From JAXGMV01 sp040768445 (GTDB lineage: Bacteria; Chloroflexota; Anaerolineae; Anaerolineales; Anaerolineaceae), in NCBI GenBank assembly GCA_040768445.1, contig JAXGMV010000001.1:2232001-2296000 (forward strand): a stretch of 64,000 nt of DNA, written 5' to 3'. The notes under the pieces are model-generated. The model had not been told where the DNA came from and made no database searches. It saw nothing but the letters and a program-made list of their open reading frames with translations. Position 1 is the first letter of the stretch. Each line of letters opens with the position of its first letter. Positions 43,431 to 52,605 of this stretch are shown here, one piece after another. Position numbers and translations under genes: made by a program.

Positions 43431-46400
43431 ATGGAAAATCAAGACATCTTAGAGTCCTCACCAAGAAGTGAATTTCGATATTACATTGAGAAATACGCAT
43501 ACCCTGTGATCATTGGGCTAATCCTGGTATTAACCTTAATCAGCCGGTTTTATGGACTGGGTTGGCGGGTTATGAGTCACGATGAGGTCAACCATGTAGT
43601 TCCTTCATTTGACTATTTCCAGGGACGAGTGTACCGTCATGACCCTGTGACACATGGGCCAATGCAGTTTCACCTGGTTGCTCTTTCTTATTTCCTTTTC
43701 GGCGATAATGATTTCTCTTCAAGGGTACCCTCTGCCTTGTTTAGCGTTGCAACGGTTGCTGCAGTCTTGTTTTTGTTCAAGAAATACCTGGGAAAAAGCG
43801 GATCAGTCATTGGTGGTGCATTATTCCTAATTTCGCCCTACATGCTTTATTACGGGCGTTATACGCGTAATGAAGCGTTTGTAGCATTATTCACTGTTCT
43901 GGCAATTTATGCTGTGTTAAGGTACCTTGATAGGGGTGACCATAAATCTCTATTTCTTCTTACAGCGGTCACCGCTTTACATTTTGCAACAAAGGAAACT
44001 GCCTATATCTATGCAGCCCAAATGCTGCTATTTCTGGCTTTGTATTTTGTGGCAGTCTTATTGAGGATGGAATGGCCTGCTCAAAGGGATAAAACTAATT
44101 TTCTAATATTTGCTGCAGGTGCCATCGGAATGATACTTGCTGCAGTTGGTTTTGCAGCAGTAAATGCAAAACCGACGGCTGATCAGGCAGCGCCAGCAGT
44201 TGAGGGGGCGGTAGAAGCTGCCGCAACATCAAACAACATTATTGCGTTGGAGGTGGGTGCCCTTGCAATCGCCATCATCCTTGGTGTTTTTGCGATAACC
44301 ATTCTGATTCGCTCGCTTGGTTGGCAGCAAATCAAACATGAACGTTCCTTTGACCTGTTGATCCTGCTGGGGACACTGGTGCTTCCACAGTTGACAGCTT
44401 TTCCGATGAAAATTATTGGATGGAATCCACTGGATTATGAGCTGCCAGGTTTGTTAAAAACCAGTGCGGTGCTGTTCATTATGCTGGTCATCTCCGCTGG
44501 AATTGGTGTCTTATGGCAGAAGCGAGTATGGATCCTTAATGCCATCCTGTTTTACAGCATTTTCGTTGTGTTATATACCTCTTTTTTCATGAATGGGATG
44601 GGTTTCTTCACCGGCATCGTTGGCTCGTTAGGTTACTGGTTATTACAGCAGGGAGTAGAGCGGGGCAGCCAACCCTGGTATTACTTTGGCCTGGTGCAGA
44701 TCCCGGTTTATGAGTACCTTGCTGCTGCGGGAACTATTCTGGCAGCTTATCTCGGCATCAGGTTGAAGCGACTGCCAGAAAAAACTCGCAGTTCCCCTGA
44801 GGACGATCTCACCATTGGCTATGATGAGCGTTCTGAAATAATAACAACCGAACAAGAATACCAAGTCACTGAAACAAATTCCGTCCCTGTTCTCATATTG
44901 TTACTTTTCTGGTCAATAACCAGCCTGCTTGCCTACAGCATAGCTGGAGAAAAGATGCCCTGGCTTACGGTGCATGTTGCACTACCGCTTCTGCTAAGCG
45001 CAGCTTGGGGCATTGGAAAATTGATCGAAAAAATCAACTGGAACACATATCCAAAAAAATCTGCCCTGGCTGTTTTATTACTGCTTCCAATCCTGTTCAC
45101 CAGCTTTGCTTCAGTAATGGGTGGCATATTAGGTGCGACACCGCCATTCCAGGGTAACACCCTCGATCAACTGCGTACTACCACCTCATTTCTTTCTGCG
45201 TGCTTATTTTTTGCCGGTAGCCTTGGCGGATTGTATTACTTTATAAAACAGTGGTCGTTCAACCAGATTATTAGAACATTTGCCTTGTTTGTGTTTGTAA
45301 TATTAGGTCTATTGACTGCCAGAACAGCTTATATGGCAAATTTTATTAATTATGACAATGCTAAAGAATACCTGGTTTACGCGCACGCCGCACGCGGACC
45401 AAAAGATATTCTCGAACAAGTTGAGGAGATATCAAGACGGACAACCGGCGGACTTGATATAAAAGTGGCTTACGACAATGACAGCCTGTATCCGTTTTGG
45501 TGGTATTTCAGGAATTATCCCAACAAACACTGGTTTGCAGATACGCCAACCCGTGATTTAAGAGACTATCCAATCATCATTGCTGGTGAGGATAGTTACG
45601 GCAAATTGGAACCTATCATCAAAGACTCCTATATCCAAAATGAGTACATGCGTCTTTGGTGGCCCAATCAGGATTACTGGAATTTAACATGGCAACGAAT
45701 TTCTGATGCGATTACTACGCCTGGCATGCGTGAGGCTATCTTCAACATCTGGCTGAATCGCGATTACACAAAATACGCTGAAGTGACCGGAAAAACGGAT
45801 TTAACACTTGAAAACTGGTCTCCTCGCAGCAAATTTAAGCTTTATATTCGCAAAGACATCATATCGGAAATATGGAATTATGGCGTGGCACCGGTCATTC
45901 CTGACACCGAAACAGTTGATCCTTATGAAAACAATGTGCTCAAACTGGTATCTGATCTGATTATCGGCGGCGCAGGGGTTGAGACTGGTCAATTTATGGA
46001 GCCAAAAGGAATTGCCACGTCTCCTGACGGTCGATTATATGTGGTTGATATGAGAAATCACCGCGTGCAGCGGTTCTCGGCAGATGGTAGGTTTGAGATT
46101 GCCTGGGGTGCTTATGGTGACATCGACCTGGGTACAGGCACACCTGGAACATTTAAAGAACCATGGGGAATTGCTGTCGGCAGTGATGGCTCAGTCTTTG
46201 TAGCAGACACCTGGAATCACCGCATTCAGAAGTTCACTGCTGATGGCGAATTCATCACCTCGTGGGGGTATTTTGGCCAGGATGGCAGCCCGAATGCATT
46301 TTATGGTCCAAGAGACGTTGCTATAGATTCTAAGGATAGGGTATATGTCAGCGATACAGGGAATAAACGGGTCGTTATCTTTACAAGTGAGGGAGATTAC

Positions 46401-46832
46401 CTGGGGCAGGTTGGCACTGCCGGCATGGCATTAGGACAGTTTGATGAGCAGGTTGGTATCGCTGTCAATGCCGAAGGCATATTGTATGTTGCAGATACCT
46501 GGAACCAACGCATTCAGAGTTTTAGAGAAGGAATGACTGAACACACCTTCATACCGGAGAAGCAGTGGGAAGTCTCAGCGTGGTACGGGACAAGTATTGA
46601 TAACAAACCTTACATGACCACCGATGATCAAGGACGTGTTTATATCACCGACCCAGAGAGTTATCGTATCATTGTGTTTGATAAAGATGGTAATTACTTG
46701 TTGAGCTGGGGAGACTATGGGGCTGATAATTCTAGATTTGGTTTGCCAGTTGATTTGGCCGTTGATAACCAGGGAAACATTTGGGTCAGTGATTCGGGCA
46801 ATAACCGTGTGATGCGTTTTAAACAACCATAA
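43431..46832 (+). CDS. Agl23-like GT-C protein fused to an NHL propeller
   Basis: Large protein of 1133 residues (four more if TTG 43419 is used; AAGGGA lies between the two starts). The first 700 residues are multi-helix GT-C with SHDEVNHVVPSFDYFQG, DPVTHGPMQFHL, RNEAFVALF and HFATKETAYIY. These match the archaeal-type Agl23 (flippase activity-associated, TIGR03663) family. Residues from about 850 to 1133 form NHL repeats with VADTWNHRIQKF and similar blades, likely outside the cell. It probably transfers sugar from lipid-linked donors, and the propeller may bind protein or glycan. Function is inferred from family. Confidence 0.86.
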   Translation: MENQDILESSPRSEFRYYIEKYAYPVIIGLILVLTLISRFYGLGWRVMSHDEVNHVVPSFDYFQGRVYRHDPVTHGPMQFHLVALSYFLFGDNDFSSRVPSALFSVATVAAVLFLFKKYLGKSGSVIGGALFLISPYMLYYGRYTRNEAFVALFTVLAIYAVLRYLDRGDHKSLFLLTAVTALHFATKETAYIYAAQMLLFLALYFVAVLLRMEWPAQRDKTNFLIFAAGAIGMILAAVGFAAVNAKPTADQAAPAVEGAVEAAATSNNIIALEVGALAIAIILGVFAITILIRSLGWQQIKHERSFDLLILLGTLVLPQLTAFPMKIIGWNPLDYELPGLLKTSAVLFIMLVISAGIGVLWQKRVWILNAILFYSIFVVLYTSFFMNGMGFFTGIVGSLGYWLLQQGVERGSQPWYYFGLVQIPVYEYLAAAGTILAAYLGIRLKRLPEKTRSSPEDDLTIGYDERSEIITTEQEYQVTETNSVPVLILLLFWSITSLLAYSIAGEKMPWLTVHVALPLLLSAAWGIGKLIEKINWNTYPKKSALAVLLLLPILFTSFASVMGGILGATPPFQGNTLDQLRTTTSFLSACLFFAGSLGGLYYFIKQWSFNQIIRTFALFVFVILGLLTARTAYMANFINYDNAKEYLVYAHAARGPKDILEQVEEISRRTTGGLDIKVAYDNDSLYPFWWYFRNYPNKHWFADTPTRDLRDYPIIIAGEDSYGKLEPIIKDSYIQNEYMRLWWPNQDYWNLTWQRISDAITTPGMREAIFNIWLNRDYTKYAEVTGKTDLTLENWSPRSKFKLYIRKDIISEIWNYGVAPVIPDTETVDPYENNVLKLVSDLIIGGAGVETGQFMEPKGIATSPDGRLYVVDMRNHRVQRFSADGRFEIAWGAYGDIDLGTGTPGTFKEPWGIAVGSDGSVFVADTWNHRIQKFTADGEFITSWGYFGQDGSPNAFYGPRDVAIDSKDRVYVSDTGNKRVVIFTSEGDYLGQVGTAGMALGQFDEQVGIAVNAEGILYVADTWNQRIQSFREGMTEHTFIPEKQWEVSAWYGTSIDNKPYMTTDDQGRVYITDPESYRIIVFDKDGNYLLSWGDYGADNSRFGLPVDLAVDNQGNIWVSDSGNNRVMRFKQP

Positions 46833-46846
46833 TGAAATAACAAATT

Positions 46847-46876
46847 CCGGGCAGTAAATTTTATTTTACTGCCCGG
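46847..46876. terminator. bidirectional terminator between convergent genes
   Basis: CCGGGCAGTAAA at 46847-46858 pairs perfectly with TTTACTGCCCGG at 46865-46876 (12 bp, 6-base loop). It lies between the stops of the GT-C/NHL gene (+) and the PF04020 gene (-). On the - strand the stem is followed by a T-rich AATTTGTTATTT; on the + strand there is no T run. It probably serves both, best on the - strand. Confidence 0.75.
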
Positions 46877-46884
46877 CTTATCTA

Positions 46885-47262
46885 CTATCTGTGACGATCA
46901 TCCTTAATAAATATATTCAGGATAAAACTGATTGCACTTACAATGATGGCGCCCCAAAACGCCGGCCAAAATCCTGCAACAGTGAATCCGACGCCGAAAT
47001 TGGTTCCAATAACACCTGCAAGGTAAAACATCAAGGTGTTCACCACCAAGACACCAAGCCCCAGGGTGAGAATGATGAAAGGGCACCCTGCCACTAGTAA
47101 AATTGGCCGGATGAGCGAATTGACAAGGCTAAATATGAGCGCCAGCCAGGCGATATCAATCCAGTTGTTCGATTGTGGCGTGATTCCTCTGCCCTGCATG
47201 ATTGCTATTGCCGCATAAAGTGCAACGCCATTAATTAATAATTTGACAATAAATTTTTTCAT
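46885..47262 (-). CDS. PF04020 small membrane protein (phage holin IV/YvlD-like)
   Basis: Protein of 125 residues with four hydrophobic segments, starting at ATG 47262 with GGGAG 5 bases upstream. ISLVNSLIRPILLV-like core LIFSLVNSLIRPILLVAG, then LTLGLGVLVVNTLMFYLAG and GFWPAFWGAIIVSAISFIL, mark the Mycobacterial 4-TMS phage holin superfamily (PF04020). The name is historical: most members, including YvlD, are chromosomal membrane proteins of unknown role in envelope physiology. Nothing phage-like is nearby. Confidence 0.85.
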   Translation of the reverse strand: MKKFIVKLLINGVALYAAIAIMQGRGITPQSNNWIDIAWLALIFSLVNSLIRPILLVAGCPFIILTLGLGVLVVNTLMFYLAGVIGTNFGVGFTVAGFWPAFWGAIIVSAISFILNIFIKDDRHR

Positions 47263-47429
47263 TTCGACTCCCTTCAGTATTTTAATCAATAATTCCACCG
47301 CAACAATCAGCTAAAGTATAATTTTTGTAGTCTTAATCATATACGAAAAAATTCTAAAATAATCGCGCACAATAAGGTTTTGGAATAGATCAGGGTTGGG
47401 ATCAAGAATGAATTATCTGATCCATTATT

Positions 47430-47438
47430 TGATACAAT
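47430..47438 (+). promoter_or_regulatory. candidate extended -10 promoter
   Basis: TGATACAAT at 47430-47438 is TGn plus a five-of-six match to TATAAT. No good -35 is visible. It lies 46 bases before ATG 47484 in the 221-base divergent gap 47263-47483, which otherwise holds nothing recognisable. Confidence 0.35.
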
Positions 47439-47483
47439 GGCTAAAATGACAAGCAACCAAAAATTACCCAAGGAGTGTATTTG

Positions 47484-49316
47484 ATGTTTATTGCGGGTTG
47501 TTGCAGTATTCTTCAAATGCTCATCTTGCCTGGTTTGCTCGTCCGTAAATTTTTTAAATTTCCAGAAAATATTTTTCTTCATATTTCTACAATCGCCGCT
47601 GTTAGCCTGATAGTGAATTATGTGTTCATTTTTATGCTGACCAGCCTTCAATTCTTTATCCGCCCGGTTATCCTGGCTTTCTTTCTTGTTGAACTCATTA
47701 TTTTCTTCTATCTGTATCGAAAACCGTTACTTGAAAACAACATTGAAAAAGTTGTTATTAAGACCTGGGATGGAGCGGTACTGGCGGTTAGGAAGTTATT
47801 CCCGGAACTTTCTGATTTGAAGGAAAGCAAGTTTGCTCAAATTACCAGGTTTGGTGTGATCCTGGTTCTGTTGGTACTTGCTTTAACATCCATCGAGTGG
47901 ATCAGCCGTTTTCTGCGGTTCAACATAGGGACGGTATTCAATTCCTGGGATGCTGTTGTGTCATGGAATAAATGGGCAGTGGATTGGGCAAGTAATACCA
48001 TTCCATTATCCACTGATGATTACCCGCAGCTTATTCCGATCAACTGGGCATTGACTTATGTTTTCCTTGGAACACGTGATATTCAACTTTTTGCCAAGTC
48101 GATCATGCCGCTGTTCTCTTTGCTCATGCTGCTCTCGTTATTTGGAGCAGGGTTTGCAAAAACACCAGGCTTTTTTGCTGCAGTGATAATCCTGCGGTTT
48201 ATGATAAAAAAGTTCTCGAGTGAATACATAGCAGAAGGCTATGTTGACCTTCCACTGGCATTCATGTCATTAATGGCGTTCTGGTTGTTGTATGAATCTT
48301 TTAAGGCTAATGAACAGTTTCTGAAGCGGCGCTATTATCTGACGGCAGTGCTCTTAGCCTCAGGATCAGCTATCACAAAACAACCTGGTCTATTTACTTT
48401 AGCTGCGGTATTGATTATTGGGTACCTTGAGGTTTATGGGAAAAGGCCGTTGAAACAGCAACTTCAAAGCTGGGGGAAAATCGTACCTCTATTATTAATT
48501 CCTCTGGTTGTTACCTTTCCGTGGTATGCGTATAAGTATTACCATATCCTTTTTGATATTGCTAGCGATACCCATCTATTCATACCAGCACAGCAGACCG
48601 CTTCGGCCCATCAGACGACAGGCTTCCTTGCAACACTAATACCAGGATTGTTGTCGCTTGAAAAATATCTTGTGCTGGTGATCATCATGATCCCTGCACT
48701 TCTATTCATTGAGCGATACTGGAAGATTATTGGGGGTGTGGTCGCTTCACCGTTTACTCTTATTTGGGCAGCCTATGCGAGTTACGATGTCCGTAACTTG
48801 ACGATGGTATTTCCTTTAATCGCAATAGTGTCGGGTTTGGGTCTCTATGAGGGACTGTCTTTTGTTATCCGCTTTTTGGATAATTTAAAACCCGGCAGGA
48901 TAAAAATCTTTGTCTTAATTTTAATTCTTGCAATCTCAGCAGCGATCGTTGGGATGTTCATTGACTCGAACTCATTGACTGATAGGCAGGTTGTTCAACA
49001 GAAAGAGATATTCAGCCCGGAGATCAATAATGCGGTTTATACTTACTTTGAGAATAATCCTGCAGGAAAAATCCTGACAAATTATCCTATCAATAACTTA
49101 CCTGGATTGGAGGGAATACAGGTCAGTCACTGGTACCAATCGAGTGAAGAATTTTTCCAGCTCCTATCAACCGGTGAGATCAGTTACCTTCTGGCGCCCA
49201 CAAATGGTAATGATGAAATTATGGGTTTCATTGATGAAAAGATGAAATCTGGTGAGTTTGAACTGCTGTATGAAAACAGCGATTTTGTCCAGTATCGATT
49301 TATAAAAATTAAGTAG
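47484..49316 (+). CDS. multi-membrane GT-C-like protein
   Basis: Membrane protein of 610 residues. ATG 47484 is chosen with AGGAG at 47471-47475 eight bases upstream; in-frame GTG 47475 overlaps that site. After several helices, a periplasmic-type loop carries NSWDAVVSWNKWAVDWA and STDDYPQLIPINWALTYVF, the donor/acceptor-side loop seen in PMT-like GT-C proteins. GSAITKQPGLFTLAA follows. The soluble C-terminal tail ends near SDFVQYRFIKIK. It probably works with the adjacent GT2 genes on the opposite strand. Donor unknown. Confidence 0.68.
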   Translation: MFIAGCCSILQMLILPGLLVRKFFKFPENIFLHISTIAAVSLIVNYVFIFMLTSLQFFIRPVILAFFLVELIIFFYLYRKPLLENNIEKVVIKTWDGAVLAVRKLFPELSDLKESKFAQITRFGVILVLLVLALTSIEWISRFLRFNIGTVFNSWDAVVSWNKWAVDWASNTIPLSTDDYPQLIPINWALTYVFLGTRDIQLFAKSIMPLFSLLMLLSLFGAGFAKTPGFFAAVIILRFMIKKFSSEYIAEGYVDLPLAFMSLMAFWLLYESFKANEQFLKRRYYLTAVLLASGSAITKQPGLFTLAAVLIIGYLEVYGKRPLKQQLQSWGKIVPLLLIPLVVTFPWYAYKYYHILFDIASDTHLFIPAQQTASAHQTTGFLATLIPGLLSLEKYLVLVIIMIPALLFIERYWKIIGGVVASPFTLIWAAYASYDVRNLTMVFPLIAIVSGLGLYEGLSFVIRFLDNLKPGRIKIFVLILILAISAAIVGMFIDSNSLTDRQVVQQKEIFSPEINNAVYTYFENNPAGKILTNYPINNLPGLEGIQVSHWYQSSEEFFQLLSTGEISYLLAPTNGNDEIMGFIDEKMKSGEFELLYENSDFVQYRFIKIK

Positions 49317-49334
49317 TGTATTTAACTGAAGTGA

Positions 49335-50414
49335 TCAACGCCAAATAAGCAGTTTTGCCAATTTGGTAAAAACAAAAAACAGGCTGTCAAATATTATGTG
49401 GGCACCTGTCGAAATGATCCCAGAACCTACCTGATCAAAGTCAAGCTTGAAGGTGTGTAATCCTATTAGCTCACGATCGCTTGTTTGTCTTAAGGCCTGA
49501 GCGTCTGCCCGGTTAGACATAATCACCTTCCAATTTCTCACAATCCAACCAAAAGCACGAAACTTGTTCTTCCATCGACTGCGGTCTTTTAATATCACAA
49601 ATCCCCATGATACAAGTTCAGCTAATAATAAAACTGGCAGAAGCAGTAAAAGTGTAGAAAAGGAAAAAGTTTTAAGGAGCATCATATAGCGATTACGCTC
49701 CTGATAGAATGTCTTATTAGGTCCAAAAGTAAGCGTGTAGTCATGGTGAATAATTGACTCAGGTTCGTACATGCATGAGAACCCCGCCAACCTGGCTCTC
49801 AGTGACAAATCCGCATCTTCCATGTAGATGAAAAATGACTCGTCAAATCCACCGAGCTTGTCAAACAAATGCTTCTTGATGACAAAGGCTGCGCCTGACA
49901 CTGCACTAACATACTCTCTATTTGGAAAATTGTTAGATGGTTCGTTCATACCGCGACACAGGGTCAGCCCTGAGATGTGCATATCGTTTCCACAAGTGTT
50001 TAGTCTGTCAGGGGTCTTTGTCAACAATATTTTTGAAGTTGACAATCCTGCATCAGGGTTTGTCTCGAGTGTTTCAATCAAATTATCAAGCCAGCCTTGG
50101 GTGACGACAGTGTCGGGATTAATGAAGGCAAGAAACTCGCCTCGGGCATGTTTTGCGCCTAGGTTATTACCACCACCGATACCAAGGTTTTCATCGCTTA
50201 AGATCAGGTTTACCCAGGGAAAATTGGCGGGCAGTACCTCGGCGCAGTTGTCATTTGAATCATTATCAACAACAATGACTTCATCAAATGGTGTGATGGT
50301 TGGTTGAAGGGATGTCAAACAGGCTTGAAGGTAATCAAGCGTTTTGTAATTAACAATGATGATTGATGCCCTGATCATATGGCTTGTGAGTTCCAGTGAA
50401 CCCGCATCAGACAT
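49335..50414 (-). CDS. GT2 family glycosyltransferase (WbbL/rhamnosyl-like)
   Basis: The 359-residue enzyme starts at ATG 50414, overlapping the end of the upstream GT2 gene by 8 bases; an ATG 36 bases further in is possible. ASIIIVNYKTLDYL, VVDNDSNDNCAE, NLGIGGGNN, FINPDT (metal site) and FFIYMEDADLSLRARLAG are the hallmarks of the rhamnosyltransferase-like GT2 group. A hydrophobic segment near residues 245-270 may tether it to the membrane. Donor is likely a nucleotide-activated sugar. Confidence 0.85.
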   Translation of the reverse strand: MSDAGSLELTSHMIRASIIIVNYKTLDYLQACLTSLQPTITPFDEVIVVDNDSNDNCAEVLPANFPWVNLILSDENLGIGGGNNLGAKHARGEFLAFINPDTVVTQGWLDNLIETLETNPDAGLSTSKILLTKTPDRLNTCGNDMHISGLTLCRGMNEPSNNFPNREYVSAVSGAAFVIKKHLFDKLGGFDESFFIYMEDADLSLRARLAGFSCMYEPESIIHHDYTLTFGPNKTFYQERNRYMMLLKTFSFSTLLLLLPVLLLAELVSWGFVILKDRSRWKNKFRAFGWIVRNWKVIMSNRADAQALRQTSDRELIGLHTFKLDFDQVGSGIISTGAHIIFDSLFFVFTKLAKLLIWR

Positions 50415-51423
50415 GTTGGTCCGGGTCACGCCTGTCAGATTTGAGCATATCAATTAATAAAGTGCGTATAGAATAAAGCGTGAAGCCAGTGGACATCATC
50501 ATTGAACCGATAACGGAGAGCAGGACCGTGATCATTGCATAGCCTGTGGCAAGTTTCTGTGTGGCTATATAGCGTTGGATGACAACCAAGCCCCAAACGA
50601 TACCAGTTAGTAGCAATAATAGACCTGGAATTCCAAAAAACAGCAGGGGGCGGTACTGTCCAGCAAGACGCAGGATGCCATTTAAAACGGACATGCCTTG
50701 TTGAACAGCAGGTCTTTTAGCTTTATCGCTGTACCTGATAGTTATCGGGACTTCTACCAGCCTGAGATTATGTTCTGCCGCAAGAAACTGCATTTCCGAT
50801 TCGACAGAAAACCCTTCAGATTTAAACTGTATCAGATCATAGGCTTTTGGCGAGAATGCACGAAAACCGCTCTGTGAATCAGTGACATATACACCGGAAG
50901 AGAGGCTTGTTGCCAGGTTGATAAATTTGTGTCCAATGCGCCGGCTCCTAGGTGTGTTTGAGACATCTTTCAGATACCGCGAGCCAATGGAAATATCTGC
51001 ATCACCTTTGAGTATTGGCGCTACCAGATGGGGCAATTCTTCTGGCAGATGCTGACTGTCTGCATCGATAATCACAATAGCATCTGGTTTGAGACCACGA
51101 GCCTTTTGAAAACCAAGATTGAGTGCTGCACCTTTGCCCTGGTTTTTTTCAAGGCGGTGAACAACTGCGCCGGCAGCTTCAGCAATTTCTGTTGTGTTGT
51201 CCTCGGAGCCGTCATCCACAACCATAACCGTCACAGGCAGCTTTTTCAGCTTCAAGATAACGCTGCCGATAAAGCGTTCTTCGTTATATGCAGGCACAAT
51301 CACTACAACATTGTGAGATGCCAGAGAGATTGTTTCATTTTCGATACTCTCAGTATCCATATATTGTGACAAATTTGGTGTGTCAGAACTCACAAGCGGC
51401 TCCTCAGTGGTGGAAAGACTCAT
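50407..51423 (-). CDS. polyprenyl-phosphate sugar synthase-like GT2
   Basis: Protein of 338 residues: VVVIVPAYNEERFIGSVI, VDDGSEDNTTE, GKGAALNLGFQKA, VIIDADSQH (DxD), then ISIGSRYL and SGFRAFSPKA. Two hydrophobic helices close the C-terminus. This is the layout of dolichyl-/undecaprenyl-phosphate mannose or glucose synthases (DPM1/GtrB-like). Such enzymes make the lipid-linked donors that GT-C proteins use. Two GT-C genes lie within 8 kb, so it is a natural donor supplier for them. The sugar identity is unknown. Confidence 0.85.
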   Translation of the reverse strand: MSLSTTEEPLVSSDTPNLSQYMDTESIENETISLASHNVVVIVPAYNEERFIGSVILKLKKLPVTVMVVDDGSEDNTTEIAEAAGAVVHRLEKNQGKGAALNLGFQKARGLKPDAIVIIDADSQHLPEELPHLVAPILKGDADISIGSRYLKDVSNTPRSRRIGHKFINLATSLSSGVYVTDSQSGFRAFSPKAYDLIQFKSEGFSVESEMQFLAAEHNLRLVEVPITIRYSDKAKRPAVQQGMSVLNGILRLAGQYRPLLFFGIPGLLLLLTGIVWGLVVIQRYIATQKLATGYAMITVLLSVIGSMMMSTGFTLYSIRTLLIDMLKSDRRDPDQHV

Positions 51424-51452
51424 TTTCGATAACCAATCAGGGCATCAGGTGT

Positions 51453-51458
51453 ATTATA
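51453..51458 (-). promoter_or_regulatory. possible -10 for the GT2 pair
   Basis: TATAAT on the - strand at 51458-51453, 30 bases upstream of ATG 51423. No -35 at the right distance and TG is one base off position, so this is a weak call. Confidence 0.3.
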
Positions 51459-51513
51459 TCCAAATAACTGTCATATGACGATCAGTTAAAATGAAAAATG
51501 CAGACACTTTTGA

Positions 51514-52485
51514 TTAATAATGAGAAATATCAGTCTTCATCCATAGAAGTGCATGCAATTTTTCAAAGCCGGCAGCGATGAATTCGCACTCGGCTGTGTT
51601 ACTTGTGTAATTGGTTTGAAGGGGTCGTGTCAGGCGAATGTCTTGCGATAAACAGTTAAGCACATCTTTCAACAAACCGTTATGGTTTTCTGGCTGAAAA
51701 CCAAGCCAAAGGTAATCGGCAAAGTATTGAGACGGCTCAAAACTGACAGAACCAATAACTGAATCATTCTGTTCAATTATCCAGTGTTTTGGCCTGAAAC
51801 CAATCAACGTGTTTTTAATCCAATTTACAACTCCTGGTTGCAGTGCACTGTTCCGTAGCGGGATATTCCAACGCAGCTCCTCCGGGTAATTTTCATTGAG
51901 TAATTTGAGCTGCTGCTGCCAGTAACCTTGAGGACGTTTAAGCAGCCTGACATTGGAATTGGTTTGCAGGGAATTAAGCTTGCCTTGAAGTACCCAGGTT
52001 GTTCTTCGGTCTTTTTCGATAAACCCGAATTTTTGATAGAGCAAAATTGCCGGCTGGTTATCCTCTCTAACATGCAGCCATAATGTCTCGATGTTATGCA
52101 TCCTGGCAAATGTGACTGCGCGTTCCGTCAGGTGGTGGGCAATTTTTAATCGCCGATAATCAGGGTGCACTGCAACATTAGCGATCAGAAAGATCCAATC
52201 GCTCTTGTAGCGTATCGGAATGAGTGTCAGGTTTCCAACAATCTTACTATCCTGCTCCCAAACAAAACCAAACAGGGGGTATGAGAACATTTCACCTTTG
52301 ACAGGAAACCACTGAATTCTCTCAGGTTGCTTGCTAATTATTCTGACCTGGCGGATGTAATCTAAACCATCCGGGTCCATTTGCGTTTGAAAACAAAGCT
52401 CGATGAGATCTGCAATTTCTGCAAGGTCTTTATGAGGATTGATTAATCTGATGTTTGCTGGATGATGCGGATAAATGGTTGGCAC
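51514..52485 (-). CDS. GNAT family N-acetyltransferase
   Basis: The 323-residue protein has a GNAT core near residues 60-165. NLTLIPIRY and ANVAVHPDYRRLKIAHHLTERAV contain the acetyl-CoA-binding RRLKIA motif, and ILLYQKFGFIEKDR is the final GNAT strand-helix. The second half (150-320) may be a degenerate second GNAT domain, as in mycothiol-synthase-like proteins. Substrate unknown. It is transcribed toward the GT2 pair; no glycan link is evident beyond position. Confidence 0.83.
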   Translation of the reverse strand: MPTIYPHHPANIRLINPHKDLAEIADLIELCFQTQMDPDGLDYIRQVRIISKQPERIQWFPVKGEMFSYPLFGFVWEQDSKIVGNLTLIPIRYKSDWIFLIANVAVHPDYRRLKIAHHLTERAVTFARMHNIETLWLHVREDNQPAILLYQKFGFIEKDRRTTWVLQGKLNSLQTNSNVRLLKRPQGYWQQQLKLLNENYPEELRWNIPLRNSALQPGVVNWIKNTLIGFRPKHWIIEQNDSVIGSVSFEPSQYFADYLWLGFQPENHNGLLKDVLNCLSQDIRLTRPLQTNYTSNTAECEFIAAGFEKLHALLWMKTDISHY

Positions 52486-52551
52486 TTAATTATTTTACAT
52501 TAGTTCTAACAGCCATCTTATAATTATCAAGTAAAGTAATAAAATAACAGA

Positions 52552-52560
52552 TGCTATAAT
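52552..52560 (+). promoter_or_regulatory. extended -10 promoter for clpC
   Basis: TGCTATAAT at 52552-52560, TGn plus perfect TATAAT, with no clear -35. Start of transcription near 52567 and a 40-base leader with AAGGA at 52594-52598. No CtsR (GGTCAAA repeats) or CIRCE element is visible around it. Confidence 0.6.
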
Positions 52561-52605
52561 CTGTCGTGAATTTTATAAATAGTTAGACACATTAAGGATG
52601 CCACT

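Noticed and set aside
46885..47262. Holin-named gene as sign of a prophage
   Set aside because: PF04020 proteins are widespread chromosomal membrane proteins, and no phage genes are nearby.
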